DNA of 64,000 nucleotides from Streptomyces sp. WZ.A104 (GCF_002382885.1 NZ_NWVL01000025.1:37594-101593); one strand, 5' to 3'; shown: positions 20,040 to 28,523, counted from the first letter of the stretch. Program-made: numbers and translations. The notes: generated from the sequence alone by a model not told the origin.

Positions 20040-21586
20040 TTTTCACCGGCCCCCGTCCACGCGTCCACGTCCCCGAGACCACGTTCACCGCCTACATACT
20101 GCGACAGGCGGAGCAGTACCCGGACCGCCTGGCGGCGGTCGACATCGACGGGGAGAACGGTCACACCTACGGCCAGCTCGCATCGGCGGTGCGCCGCGCA
20201 GCCACCGGGCTTCATGCCCGCGGCTTCGGCAAGGGCGACGTGTTGGCCCTCCTCGCACCGAACGTGCCCGCGTATCCGATCGCGTTCCACGCCGCCGCCC
20301 TGGCGGGCGGCACGGTGGTGGTGCTCAATCCCCTCGACACGGCGGACGATCTCACCGCCCACCTGAACGACACCGGCGCGCGCCTGCTGGTGACCATGCC
20401 GTCCGAGGTGGTCAAGGCCGCGGCGGTGACCGCGCGAACGAAGGTCGAAGAGATCATCGTGTTCGGTGAGGCGGAGGGCGCCACGTCGTTCTCCGCGCTG
20501 CTCACCGACGGTGTGCCGCCCGAGCCGGCCGTCGACCCGGCGCACGACGTGGTGGCCGTGCTCCACTCCAGCGGTAGCACCGGCTACCCCAAGGGGGTGC
20601 TGCTGACCCATCGGAACATGATCGCCAACGTGCTCCAGACCAGTCTGGTCGCGCCCCTCGATGAGCGCGAGACGGTGCTCGCCGTCCCGCCCTTTCACCA
20701 CGCGTTCGGCCTGATCATGACGATGAACGCCAGTCTGCTCCAGGGCGCGACACTCGTGACGATGCCGCGCTTCGACCCCGAGGCCTACCTCAACGCGATC
20801 CAGGACCACCGCGTCACACGCCTCTACGTCGTGCCGACCATCGCCGTCCTCCTCGCAAAGAGCCCGCTGGTGGACCGGTACGACCTCTCCTCGCTCCGCT
20901 CGATCGTCTCCGGTGGCGCCGCGCTCGACCCCGGGACGGCCGAGCTCTGCCGGCGGCGCCTGGGCGTGAGCATCGGCCAGGGATACGGCCTCACCGAGGC
21001 ACTGGTCTCGTTCATGCAGCTCGCAGACCCGGTGGCATCTGGGTCGGTCGGCCCCAACTCCCCCAACATCGAGTGCAAGATCGTCGACATCACCACCGGC
21101 AACGAACTCGGGCACAACCAGGATGGCGAGGTCCTCATCCGCGGCCCGCATGTGATGAAGGGCTACCTCAACGCCCCGGAGGCCACCGCCAAGGTGCTCG
21201 AACCGGACGGTTTCCTGCACACCGGCGACCTCGGCCATGTGGACGAGAACGGAGAGCTCTTCCTCGTCGACCGTATCAAGGAACTCATCAAGTACAAGGG
21301 CCAGCAGGTGTCCCCTGTCGAACTCGAAGCGGTCCTGATGTCGCACCCGAAGGTCACGGACGCGGCGGTGATCGGCGTGCCCGACGAGGAGGCCAGCGAG
21401 ATCCCCAAGGGATTCGTGGTGACCGGCGAGCCGGTCACGCCGAAGGAAATCATGGCCTTCGTCGCCGAACGGGTCGCCCCCTACAAGAAGATCCGGCGGA
21501 TCGAGTTCATCGATCAGATCCCCCGCACACCGGTCGGCAAGATCGAGCGCCGCAGTCTTCTGGCCCGCGAGCGGACCGGCCGGTAA
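20036..21586 (+). CDS. 4-coumarate/feruloyl-CoA ligase-like acyl-CoA synthetase
   Basis: 516 aa, ANL superfamily. Phosphate loop HSSGSTGYPKG (about residue 177), A5 motif GQGYGLTEA, A7 HTGDLGHVDENG, A8 hinge KELIKYKGQQVSPVELE and the catalytic A10 lysine in TPVGKIERR. It activates a carboxylic acid as acyl-AMP and then acyl-CoA. The VPPFHHAFG stretch and overall spacing resemble 4-coumarate:CoA ligases. Coupled to the hydratase/lyase gene, it would supply that enzyme's CoA thioester, as in bacterial ferulate/coumarate pathways. Alternatively it could activate an aryl acid for attachment to the enediyne core (inference). Confidence 0.88.
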   Translation: MIFTGPRPRVHVPETTFTAYILRQAEQYPDRLAAVDIDGENGHTYGQLASAVRRAATGLHARGFGKGDVLALLAPNVPAYPIAFHAAALAGGTVVVLNPLDTADDLTAHLNDTGARLLVTMPSEVVKAAAVTARTKVEEIIVFGEAEGATSFSALLTDGVPPEPAVDPAHDVVAVLHSSGSTGYPKGVLLTHRNMIANVLQTSLVAPLDERETVLAVPPFHHAFGLIMTMNASLLQGATLVTMPRFDPEAYLNAIQDHRVTRLYVVPTIAVLLAKSPLVDRYDLSSLRSIVSGGAALDPGTAELCRRRLGVSIGQGYGLTEALVSFMQLADPVASGSVGPNSPNIECKIVDITTGNELGHNQDGEVLIRGPHVMKGYLNAPEATAKVLEPDGFLHTGDLGHVDENGELFLVDRIKELIKYKGQQVSPVELEAVLMSHPKVTDAAVIGVPDEEASEIPKGFVVTGEPVTPKEIMAFVAERVAPYKKIRRIEFIDQIPRTPVGKIERRSLLARERTGR

Positions 21587-21621
21587 TCGCAACTCTGAAG
21601 CAGACCACCCAGGGAGAACCG

Positions 21622-22320
21622 ATGAACCTTCCGAAGATAGTTTCCCGATCGGAGTGGCTGGAGGCCCGCAGGGCGCTCCTGGAGAAGGAGAAGGAGGTCA
21701 CCAACGCCCGCGACATGATCGCCGCGGAGCGCCGGAAGCTGCCGATGGTCAAGGTGGAGAAGGAGTACCTCTTCGAAGGGCCGGACGGCACAGCGACGCT
21801 GCTCGACCTGTTCGAGGGCCGCCGCCAGCTCATCGTCCGGCACTTCATGTTCGGCCCGGACGATGACGAGGGCTGCATCGGCTGCTCCATGCAGACGGAC
21901 AGCGTCGGCGAACTCGCCCACATGTGGGCCCGGGACACCAGCTTCACCCTGGTCTCCCGGGCGCCGCTGGCGAAGTTCGCACCCTTCAAGGCCCGGATGG
22001 GCTGGAAGTACCCCTGGTACTCGTCGTTCGGCAACGACTTCAACTACGACTTCGAGGCCGCCACCGAGATGGGCGAGTCGCCCGGGGTGAGCGCGTTCAT
22101 CCGTGACGGCGACGACGTCTTCCACACCTACTCGGTCTTCGACCGGGGCGGGGACATTTTCAAGAACTTCTACAACTACCTGGACATCACCGCCCTGGGC
22201 CGGCAGGAGGACGAGCTCGAGCACCCCTGGGACTGGTGGCGCTACAAGGACAGCTACGACAGCAAGGACGCAGCCGTGCCCGGCAACAACTGGTGGAACG
22301 GGACACGCTTCAAGTCGTAG
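21622..22320 (+). CDS. DUF899 family thioredoxin-like protein
   Basis: A 232-aa soluble protein of the DUF899 family, a thioredoxin/AhpC-like fold of unknown activity. The signature HFMFGPDDDEGCIGCSMQTD (about residues 74-93) carries a CxxC pair, and the C-terminal WDWWRYKDSY is also typical. A thiol-redox role is plausible but unproven. It starts 35 bp after the ligase gene with GGGAGAACC ahead of its ATG, so it belongs to the same transcription unit. Confidence 0.82.
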   Translation: MNLPKIVSRSEWLEARRALLEKEKEVTNARDMIAAERRKLPMVKVEKEYLFEGPDGTATLLDLFEGRRQLIVRHFMFGPDDDEGCIGCSMQTDSVGELAHMWARDTSFTLVSRAPLAKFAPFKARMGWKYPWYSSFGNDFNYDFEAATEMGESPGVSAFIRDGDDVFHTYSVFDRGGDIFKNFYNYLDITALGRQEDELEHPWDWWRYKDSYDSKDAAVPGNNWWNGTRFKS

Positions 22321-22459
22321 CTCGTCGACTACCCCCTTCCGGCGAGAGCCGGGAGGGCCCGTGACTCCGGCTCCGGGACCTGCTGCCTCCCCGCGACAGG
22401 TCCCGGTCCGGAGTTCTCGACCGTCCGCGACCGGACACGCCCATCACCTGGAGGACATC

Positions 22460-23197
22460 ATGAGCGACCTGTCCGGCAAGACCACCATCGTCGTCGGCGC
22501 GAGCCGCGGCCTGGGCCACGGGATCGCCACGGCCTTCGCCGAGGCCGGTTCCCGAGTGGTCGCCGTCTCGCGCACGGCGGCGCCGATCGCCGATCCGGCC
22601 GGCAGCACCGTTCCCGAACTCGCCGACGCCGGCGACCCCACAGTGGCAGGCAGCCTCCTCGACCGATACCGGCCCGAGGTCGTCGTCCTGGCGGCCGGCG
22701 CGAGCCCGCACATGCGTCCGCTGCAACACCAGACCTGGGAGACCTTCTCGGTCAACTGGCAGACCGATGTCAGAATCGCGTTCCACTGGCTGCGCGAGGC
22801 CCTGCTCACTCCGCTGCGGCCCGGCAGCAGGGTGATCGTGGTCAGCAGCGGTGCCGCGATGGCGGGTTCGCCGCTCTCCGGGGGCTACGCCGGCGCCAAG
22901 GCCACCCAGCGCTTCATCACCGGATACGCCCAGGACGAGGCGAAGCGCGCCGGACTGGACATCACGTTCTCCGCGGTGCTTCCCCGGATCACCCCGGTGA
23001 CCGAGCTGGGCAGGTCGGCGGCCCGCGCGTACGCGGCTCGCGACGGCCGGTCCGAGGAGGAGTACCTGAAGCAGATGGGGCCGCTCCTCACCCCGGAGAT
23101 CGCCGGCTCAGCGATGGTCGAGCTGGTCCGGACGGAGGCGACCGCGGTCGCGCCCGGCTACCTCCTGACCGGGGCCGGTCTGAAGAAGCTGCCCTGA
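22460..23197 (+). CDS. Short-chain dehydrogenase/reductase
   Basis: A 245-aa classical SDR. Cofactor loop GASRGLG (residues 13-19), catalytic Ser in IVVSSGAAM and the YAGAK Tyr-Lys pair. Immediately after the usual N-terminal Rossmann unit the chain is shorter than typical, with the NNAG-type motif reduced to LAAGASP. Substrate unknown; in this operon it may reduce or oxidise an aromatic aldehyde/alcohol or a core carbonyl. The ATG at 22460 follows GGAGGAC. A hairpin terminator follows. Confidence 0.82.
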   Translation: MSDLSGKTTIVVGASRGLGHGIATAFAEAGSRVVAVSRTAAPIADPAGSTVPELADAGDPTVAGSLLDRYRPEVVVLAAGASPHMRPLQHQTWETFSVNWQTDVRIAFHWLREALLTPLRPGSRVIVVSSGAAMAGSPLSGGYAGAKATQRFITGYAQDEAKRAGLDITFSAVLPRITPVTELGRSAARAYAARDGRSEEEYLKQMGPLLTPEIAGSAMVELVRTEATAVAPGYLLTGAGLKKLP

Positions 23198-23215
23198 CTC
23201 GGTTCCACGCCATGG

Positions 23216-23252
23216 GTACGGGGCAGGGCCGCTGATCGGCCCTGCCCCGTAC
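23216..23252. terminator. Hairpin terminator after the SDR
   Basis: 16-bp perfect arms (23216-23231 and 23237-23252) around CTGAT, 18 bp after the SDR stop. It probably ends the 19.2-23.2 kb transcript or attenuates read-through. Confidence 0.8.
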
Positions 23253-23275
23253 GTCGTCGCGCCTCCCGGATACGG

Positions 23276-23310
23276 CAGGGCAGGGCAGGGCAGGGCAGGG
23301 CAGGGCAGGG
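23276..23310. repeat. CAGGG pentanucleotide tandem repeat (7 copies)
   Basis: Seven uninterrupted copies of CAGGG in the 300-bp gap between the SDR terminator and the hydrolase gene. Slippage here could vary promoter spacing for the downstream genes. Confidence 0.85.
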
Positions 23311-23497
23311 AGAACAGGCCTGCCGAGCCGTTGAGCACGCATGCCCCGAACCCGACGTCCGCCCACCCGGGAACGAGGGAGGGCACGTAGGAAGAGGCCG
23401 GGGGGATTCCCATCTTCGATGATGGCTGAGCAGCACCGAGCCCGTGGGCCGGTCCTTCGCACACCTGTTTCGGCCACGACGACGAGGAGTGGGAACA

Positions 23498-24445
23498 GTG
23501 ACGACGAACAGCAGTAGTACGAGCACACCGGACACCGGCGGGGAAGCCCCGGGCGTCCCGACCGATGCCGAACTCGCGAGCTCCCTGGACGGCGGCTTCA
23601 GCAGCGAATACGCCACCGTGAACGGTCTCCGCCTCCACTACGTCGCCGGCGGCGAGGGCACTCCGCTGGTCCTGCTGCCCGGCTGGCCGGAGACCTGGTG
23701 GGAATTCCGCAAGGTGATGCCCGCCCTCGCCGCGGCCGGCCGCAGGGTCATCGTGCTCGACCTCCCCGGCATGGGCGGCTCGGACAAGCCCGCCACCGGA
23801 TACGACAAGAAGACGATGGCCGGGGTAGTCCATGGATTCGTCCGCGCCCTCGGCTACGACCAGGTGGACATCGCGGGCCACGACGTCGGCGCACAGGTCG
23901 CCTTCAGCTTCGCGGTCAACCACCCGGAGGCCACCCGCAGGGTCGCCCTGCTCGATGTGCTCCACCCGGACGCGTCGATGTACCAGATCCCCGTGCTGCC
24001 TGCCCCGGGCCTGCCCTTCTTCCCGTGGTGGTTCGCCTTCAACCAGGTCGTCGGCCTGCCCGAACAACTGCTGGCCGGACGCGCCCACTTCCTCATCGCC
24101 TGGGTCTTCGACAACTTCCTGCTGGACCCGGGCGCGGTGACCCCGGCGGACCGGGCCGTCTACACCCGGGCCTACGACACGGCGGACGGGATCCGCGGCG
24201 GCAACGGCTGGTACCAGACGTTCGGCCAGGACATCGCCGACCTCGGCACCTACGGGCAGGTGAACGCGCCCATGCTCGGCCTGGTCTCCAACCTCGCCGA
24301 CGGCATGTTCGCCAAGCAGATGGAGGCGACGCTGCCCACCCAGGGGAGCGACGTGCGGGTCGTGCTGGTGCCGGACGCGGGCCACTACTTCGTCGAGGAG
24401 GCACCGCAGGCCGTCATCGACGCGTTCAACGCCTTCTTCGTCTGA
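23498..24445 (+). CDS. Alpha/beta hydrolase, epoxide hydrolase-like (Asp nucleophile)
   Basis: 315 aa. The oxyanion-hole motif PGWPETWWEFR is typical of epoxide hydrolases. The nucleophile elbow is GHDVGAQ, placing Asp129 rather than Ser as nucleophile, and the general-base His296 lies in PDAGHYFVEE. The Asp nucleophile indicates an epoxide hydrolase or haloalkane dehalogenase, not an esterase. Epoxide hydrolases that open a core epoxide are known in nine-membered enediyne pathways (for example SgcF), though that subfamily is longer. The first about 35 residues are Ser/Thr-rich linker. GTG 23498 is chosen because GAGGAG precedes it; an in-frame GTG exists at 23444. Confidence 0.82.
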   Translation: MTTNSSSTSTPDTGGEAPGVPTDAELASSLDGGFSSEYATVNGLRLHYVAGGEGTPLVLLPGWPETWWEFRKVMPALAAAGRRVIVLDLPGMGGSDKPATGYDKKTMAGVVHGFVRALGYDQVDIAGHDVGAQVAFSFAVNHPEATRRVALLDVLHPDASMYQIPVLPAPGLPFFPWWFAFNQVVGLPEQLLAGRAHFLIAWVFDNFLLDPGAVTPADRAVYTRAYDTADGIRGGNGWYQTFGQDIADLGTYGQVNAPMLGLVSNLADGMFAKQMEATLPTQGSDVRVVLVPDAGHYFVEEAPQAVIDAFNAFFV

Positions 24446-24478
24446 TCTCTGATCCCACAAGCCCGTTAAGGAGAAGTC

Positions 24479-25663
24479 ATGTCAACTCCCGTCATCCCGA
24501 ACCGGGAACAGCTGGTGCGGCAGGTGTCCGCGATCGCGCCCGTGCTGCGGGCCAACACCGCGTGGTCGGCGGAGAACCGCCGACTGCACTCTGACTCGGT
24601 AGACGCCCTGCGCGACGCGGGTGTCTTCCGGATGCGTATCCCGCTGCGCTACGGCGGGTACGAGAGCGACGCGCAGACCATGGTGGCGGTGGCCGAGGAG
24701 ATAGCCAAGGCCGACGGGTCCGCCGCATGGGTGGTGGCCAGCTCCTGGGTCGCCGGCTGGAGCGTGGGTCTGTACCCGGACGAGGTCCAGGACGAGGTGT
24801 TCGCGGAGTCCGGCACAGGGCTCTGCGCCACCATCGGCCCCGGGACCGCGACGGCCGTCCCCGTTCCCGGCGGCGTCCTGGTCAACGGCTCGTGGCCGTT
24901 CATCAGCGGCGCTCTCAGCAGCACCTGGCAGCAGGTCGCGGCGATATTCCTGGACCCGGACGGGCAGCCGTACCCGGTGATGGGCCCGGTCCCGGTGTCG
25001 GAGCTCGAGATCGTCGACGACTGGCACACCGGCGGCCTGCGCGGAACCGGGAGCGTCACCACGACCGCGAAGGACCTGTTCATCCCGCAGGAACGCATTC
25101 TGCCGGCACCCATGGTGCTCGGTGGCCAGTCGGTCTCCAAGCTGAACGCCGACTCGCCGATGTACCGCGCTCCGCTGATCATGGTGGGGGCGGCGTCCAC
25201 GGTCGGGGTCGCCGTCGGCATGGGCAAGGCGGTGCGGGACCTCTTCTTCGAGCGGCTCCCCGGCCGCAAGATCACCTACACCGAGTACCCGAGCCAGAGC
25301 GAGGCCCCGGTGACCCATCTGCGGGTCGCCGAAGCGGCGATGAAGCTCGACGAGGCGGATTTCCACGCGACCCGGCTGGCCGCCCAGCTGGACGCCAAGT
25401 GCGCCTCGGCCGAGCCCTGGGAGATGTCGGATCGCGGCCGCAGCCGCGCGGACGAGGGCTCGGCCGTGCGGCTGACCCGGGAAGCGGTGGAGATCCTCGC
25501 CTCGTCCAGCGGCGGCTCCGCCGCCTACACCAAGGTGCCGGTGCAGCAGATAGCCAACGACCTCCAGACCTTCGGCCTGCACGCGATGATGAATCCGGAT
25601 GTCAACGCCGAGACCTACGGCCGGATTCTCTGCGGCCTGGAGCCCAACACCTACTACATCTGA
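24479..25663 (+). CDS. Acyl-CoA dehydrogenase-fold flavin monooxygenase
   Basis: 394 aa with the acyl-CoA dehydrogenase fold: helical N-terminus, beta domain (ATIGPGTATAV, then GSWPFISGAL) and C-terminal helices. The sequence resembles the group of two-component FADH2-dependent hydroxylases (HsaA/HpaB-like relatives) more than true dehydrogenases: the N-terminal RIPLRYGGYESD and ADGSAAWVV are typical of them. Such enzymes hydroxylate aromatic substrates using reduced flavin from a partner reductase. The flavin reductase at 37.1 kb is a possible partner. The start has an ideal AAGGAGAAG. Confidence 0.78.
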   Translation: MSTPVIPNREQLVRQVSAIAPVLRANTAWSAENRRLHSDSVDALRDAGVFRMRIPLRYGGYESDAQTMVAVAEEIAKADGSAAWVVASSWVAGWSVGLYPDEVQDEVFAESGTGLCATIGPGTATAVPVPGGVLVNGSWPFISGALSSTWQQVAAIFLDPDGQPYPVMGPVPVSELEIVDDWHTGGLRGTGSVTTTAKDLFIPQERILPAPMVLGGQSVSKLNADSPMYRAPLIMVGAASTVGVAVGMGKAVRDLFFERLPGRKITYTEYPSQSEAPVTHLRVAEAAMKLDEADFHATRLAAQLDAKCASAEPWEMSDRGRSRADEGSAVRLTREAVEILASSSGGSAAYTKVPVQQIANDLQTFGLHAMMNPDVNAETYGRILCGLEPNTYYI

Positions 25664-25720
25664 CCGGTGCCGAGCCGCCCCCGGCACGAGAGAGTCCACC
25701 AAAAAACCTGAGGAGTCGTC

Positions 25721-26437
25721 ATGTCCACCCTTGGAATCATCGGCAGCGGAGTCATGGGCACAGTGATCGCCCGGCTCGCCGTCGGGAACGGCATTCCGGT
25801 CGTGATGTCCAACTCCCGCGGCCCCGAGAGCCTCGCCGGCCTCGTCGCAGACCTGGGCCCGCTGGCCACGGCCGGTACCGTCGAACAGGCCTCACGAGCC
25901 GGTGACTTCGTCGTGATGGCCCTGCCGGTCACCGACTACCGGTCCATCCCGGCGGCGCCGTTGCGGGGTCGGACCCTGCTGGACACCAGCAACTACTACC
26001 CGATCCGCGACGGCCGCATCGAAGAGCTGGACTCGGAGAAGCTGACCACCAGCGAACTGATCCAGCAGCACTTCGACGGGGTCCACCTGGTCAAGGCGTT
26101 CAGCGGCATCCTGGCCCACCACATCACCCAGCTCGCCCGTCCCTCTGGCCATCCGGAGCGCAGCGCCGTGGCCATCGCCGGCAACGACGCCTCCGTGAAG
26201 TCCGGAGCGTCGGCGCTGATCCACACGATCGGCTTCGACACCGTCGACGTGGGCTCGCTGGCGGACAGCTGGCGCATCGAACCGGAGACCTCCGCCTACA
26301 CCTGGCTCTACATGGCCGACAAGAACACCGCCTTCGAGGACCGGACCGAAGCCCTCGGGGCTCCCCTGCCGGCCGCCGCGCTGCGGGCGGCACTGGAGAA
26401 CGTCGAGAGGGTCCGGGTGGCGGAGCGCACCTTCTGA
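25721..26437 (+). CDS. NADP(H)-binding F420 oxidoreductase-like protein
   Basis: 238 aa. N-terminal Rossmann motif GIIGSGVMG (residues 5-13), then the pattern of the 'NADP oxidoreductase coenzyme F420-dependent' family (TVEQASRAGDFVVMALP, then DTSNYYPIRDG). True Fno enzymes transfer hydride between F420H2 and NADP+. This branch in actinobacteria is often annotated NAD(P)-binding without proof of F420 use. A PPOX-class protein three genes on could also use F420 (inference). ATG 25721 follows CTGAGGAG. Confidence 0.75.
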   Translation: MSTLGIIGSGVMGTVIARLAVGNGIPVVMSNSRGPESLAGLVADLGPLATAGTVEQASRAGDFVVMALPVTDYRSIPAAPLRGRTLLDTSNYYPIRDGRIEELDSEKLTTSELIQQHFDGVHLVKAFSGILAHHITQLARPSGHPERSAVAIAGNDASVKSGASALIHTIGFDTVDVGSLADSWRIEPETSAYTWLYMADKNTAFEDRTEALGAPLPAAALRAALENVERVRVAERTF

Positions 26438-26463
26438 CCCCTGCCCGACGCCCGGAGAGAACA

Positions 26464-26493
26464 GGGAAGCCCGCCGACGACGGCGGGCTTCCC
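26464..26493. terminator. Hairpin terminator
   Basis: 13-bp perfect arms around ACGA (26464-26476 and 26481-26493), 27 bp after the reductase-like gene. Confidence 0.75.
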
Positions 26494-26532
26494 GCAGCAC
26501 AACCGACGGACCGAGAGCCTGGGGACACCACG

Positions 26533-26940
26533 ATGAGCGAGATCGACCAGCAGCAGACCCGTACCGGCGGCTGCTTGTGCGGGAAGATCCGGTACAGCGC
26601 GAAGAGCCAGCCGTTCTACCCCCATGTGTGCAGCTGCTCGCATTGCAGGAAGCTCTCGGGCGGCCCGATGATGGCCTTTGTGGGCCTCCCTCTGTCCGGC
26701 TTCGCCTGGGACGGTCCGGGCGGCGAGCCCACCTGGTACGCGACCTCGCCGGGCGCCGGGCGCGGGTTCTGCGGCGACTGCGGCTCCCGGGTGTGCGCGC
26801 TCGACGACGGCTCGGACGCCGTCTTCGTGACCATCATGAGCCTGGACGACGACGCTGTGTTCGTTCCGCGGAACCAGCACTTCCGCGACGACGCCGTGTC
26901 CTGGCTCCCGCAGGTACCGGAGCCCACAGCCGCCGTGTGA
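26533..26940 (+). CDS. GFA family zinc-binding protein
   Basis: A 135-aa protein of the Gfa/CENP-V (Mss4-like fold) family. The family's cysteine sets are intact: GGCLCGKIRY (residues 12-21), CSCSHCRKLSGG and GFCGDCGSRV. Founding members accelerate formaldehyde adduct formation with glutathione, but most homologues have no known substrate, and actinobacteria use mycothiol. Role in this locus unknown; a detoxification step for a small aldehyde would suit the upstream lyase (inference). Confidence 0.85.
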   Translation: MSEIDQQQTRTGGCLCGKIRYSAKSQPFYPHVCSCSHCRKLSGGPMMAFVGLPLSGFAWDGPGGEPTWYATSPGAGRGFCGDCGSRVCALDDGSDAVFVTIMSLDDDAVFVPRNQHFRDDAVSWLPQVPEPTAAV

Positions 26941-27044
26941 CCGCGGCCCGCCCCCTTGTGGCCGGGCACGATGACAACAGCGGGCGTCCACGACGCCCAA
27001 GAGACAGGACCGAGAGTTCCGCCCGGCGAGAAGGAGCGGTATCC

Positions 27045-27548
27045 ATGAACTACGCCGAGATCCTGCACCTGATGGAAACTGACCCGGTGATCCGGACGCT
27101 GATCGAGGCACCGATCCCGATGCGGCTCGGTTACGTGGGGCTGGACGGCCACCCAAGGGCGGTGCCGGTCTCCTACATCTGGAACGGCAAGGCCTTCGTC
27201 TTGGCCACCCCGACCGGAGCGTACAAGGTGAAGGCTCTCACGGCGCACCCGCAGGTCGCCTTCACGGTCGACACCACCACCTACACACCGCTGATCATGA
27301 ACGTACGCGGAACAGCCTCGATCGAGATCCGGCAGGGGATCCCCCAGGAGCACATCGACGCGTCCCGCCGGAACATCGGCGACGAGGCGCGGATGGAGGA
27401 GTGGATGCGGGTGAAACGGGAGAGCACCAGCGAGATGGCCGTGATCACCATCGTCCCCACTCATGTCGTCGTGTGCGACTTCGTCACCCGCTTCCCGCCA
27501 CCGCGGACTGTGGACTACGCCCACGCCTACGGCGCGGAGCAGGACTGA
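27045..27548 (+). CDS. PPOX-class flavin/F420-binding protein
   Basis: A 167-aa split-beta-barrel protein of the pyridoxamine 5'-phosphate oxidase-like superfamily: PIPMRLGYVGLDGHPRAVPV is the typical first strand pair, and FVLATPTGAYKVKALTAHPQ the cofactor-binding segment. Members bind FMN, F420 or haem, and the sequence alone does not fix which. The ATG at 27045 has GAGAAGGAGC. It is the last gene of the co-directional run and is followed by a strong terminator. Confidence 0.75.
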   Translation: MNYAEILHLMETDPVIRTLIEAPIPMRLGYVGLDGHPRAVPVSYIWNGKAFVLATPTGAYKVKALTAHPQVAFTVDTTTYTPLIMNVRGTASIEIRQGIPQEHIDASRRNIGDEARMEEWMRVKRESTSEMAVITIVPTHVVVCDFVTRFPPPRTVDYAHAYGAEQD

Positions 27549-27672
27549 GGTCGGCCGGAAACCGAACGCCCCGGCGGCCTCCACCGCCGTCGGCACGAAC
27601 CGGCGCCGCACGGCTCCGAGGGAAGCGCCGCCGTCTTCGCACGGACGCGGCGTGGGGAGCGGCGCACACGGG

Positions 27673-27715
27673 GCAGCCCCTCTTCCGGTCCGACACGGAC
27701 CGGAAGAGGGGCTGC
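27673..27715. terminator. Bidirectional terminator
   Basis: 20-bp perfect arms (27673-27692 and 27696-27715) around ACA, between convergent genes. Confidence 0.9.
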
Positions 27716-27738
27716 GAGAACACCCGGCCTCGGGCGTC

Positions 27739-28080
27739 CTACTTCCACTGGATGATCTGAAGGTAATTCCCGTCGGGGTCGGAGAAGGTACCGAACTTGC
27801 CCGGCTCCCGGTCATCGACCGAGATCCACTCCGCGCCGGCCGCGCTCAGCTGGGCCTCCACCGCGTCGAAGTCGTCGACATGGAAGTTGACGATGGAGCG
27901 ACCCGGCTGGTCGTTCTTCGCGTCGATGTCGTCGCGCTCGCAGACGACCAGGTGGAAGCCGCCCAGGTCGATCGGGCCTTCGCCGGTGAACCCCGGAGCC
28001 AGCGCCTTGATGTACCAGGCCCGCAGTTCCTCGGGACGAGTCGAGCCGACCAGCATGCTTCCGGGCTTCAGTGTCGCCAT
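27739..28080 (-). CDS. VOC (glyoxalase/bleomycin-resistance fold) protein
   Basis: 113 aa, one vicinal-oxygen-chelate domain (two beta-alpha-beta-beta-beta units). N-terminal GSMLVGSTRPEELRAWY and C-terminal GKFGTFSDPDGNYLQIIQW are typical. The family includes dioxygenases, isomerases and small drug-binding resistance proteins. TnmS-type VOC proteins sequester anthraquinone-fused enediynes, so a resistance role is conceivable, but the sequence is also ordinary for generic VOC proteins. The ATG at 28080 follows AAGGAG. It is divergent from the SRPBCC/ArsR operon and may share its operators. Confidence 0.82.
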   Translation of the reverse strand: MATLKPGSMLVGSTRPEELRAWYIKALAPGFTGEGPIDLGGFHLVVCERDDIDAKNDQPGRSIVNFHVDDFDAVEAQLSAAGAEWISVDDREPGKFGTFSDPDGNYLQIIQWK

Positions 28081-28328
28081 GTCGAATCTCCTTGATGTGT
28101 GATCCGAGGTCACGGCAGCGGCTGTCGCCACGCCACGCCTCTCGGTGCTGTGTGAAGTCGTCCGCCTCGGCGGCGCGCTCGACGCCCACCGCCCGATGGC
28201 ACCGGCCGGCCACGGAGACCTCCACCGTAAGGTGCCGTCCGGCCGGGAAGCCGCAGGTTGCCTCACCGCGCGCCCGACCCGTCGCCGAGGACCAGCCGAC
28301 CTGCCCGGCGGCTGGTCCGCCGGATTCC

Positions 28329-28344
28329 GCAACCAAAGTGTTGC
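28329..28344. promoter_or_regulatory. Candidate ArsR-type operator 1
   Basis: GCAAC-6-GTTGC inverted repeat; 13 of its 16 bases match the second site at 28508. Confidence 0.5.
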
Positions 28345-28507
28345 ACGTGGAGCGACCCTTACGCAACCCAACTCTTGCGCGACGCGCCACCGCCGCCGAA
28401 AGCGCGGCAGCACGCGTACCCAGACCTGACGAAGCACCCCCCTCCGCGGCAGTACCGCGCCCCGCCCGCTGAAAGCAACCTCTCGATTGCGCCTGACGAT
28501 CCGATGT

Positions 28508-28523
28508 GCAACCATCGGGTTGC
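28508..28523. promoter_or_regulatory. Candidate ArsR-type operator 2
   Basis: GCAACC-ATCG-GGTTGC, perfect 6-bp arms, 29 bp before the SRPBCC start, a position where a bound repressor would block transcription. Confidence 0.6.

Noticed and set aside
19991..21592. A 533-codon minus-strand frame opposite the CoA ligase
   Set aside because: Asp/Val/His-rich antisense shadow; the plus strand has all ANL motifs.
23276..23310. Short tandem repeat considered as a CRISPR remnant
   Set aside because: Pentanucleotide repeat without spacers or cas genes.
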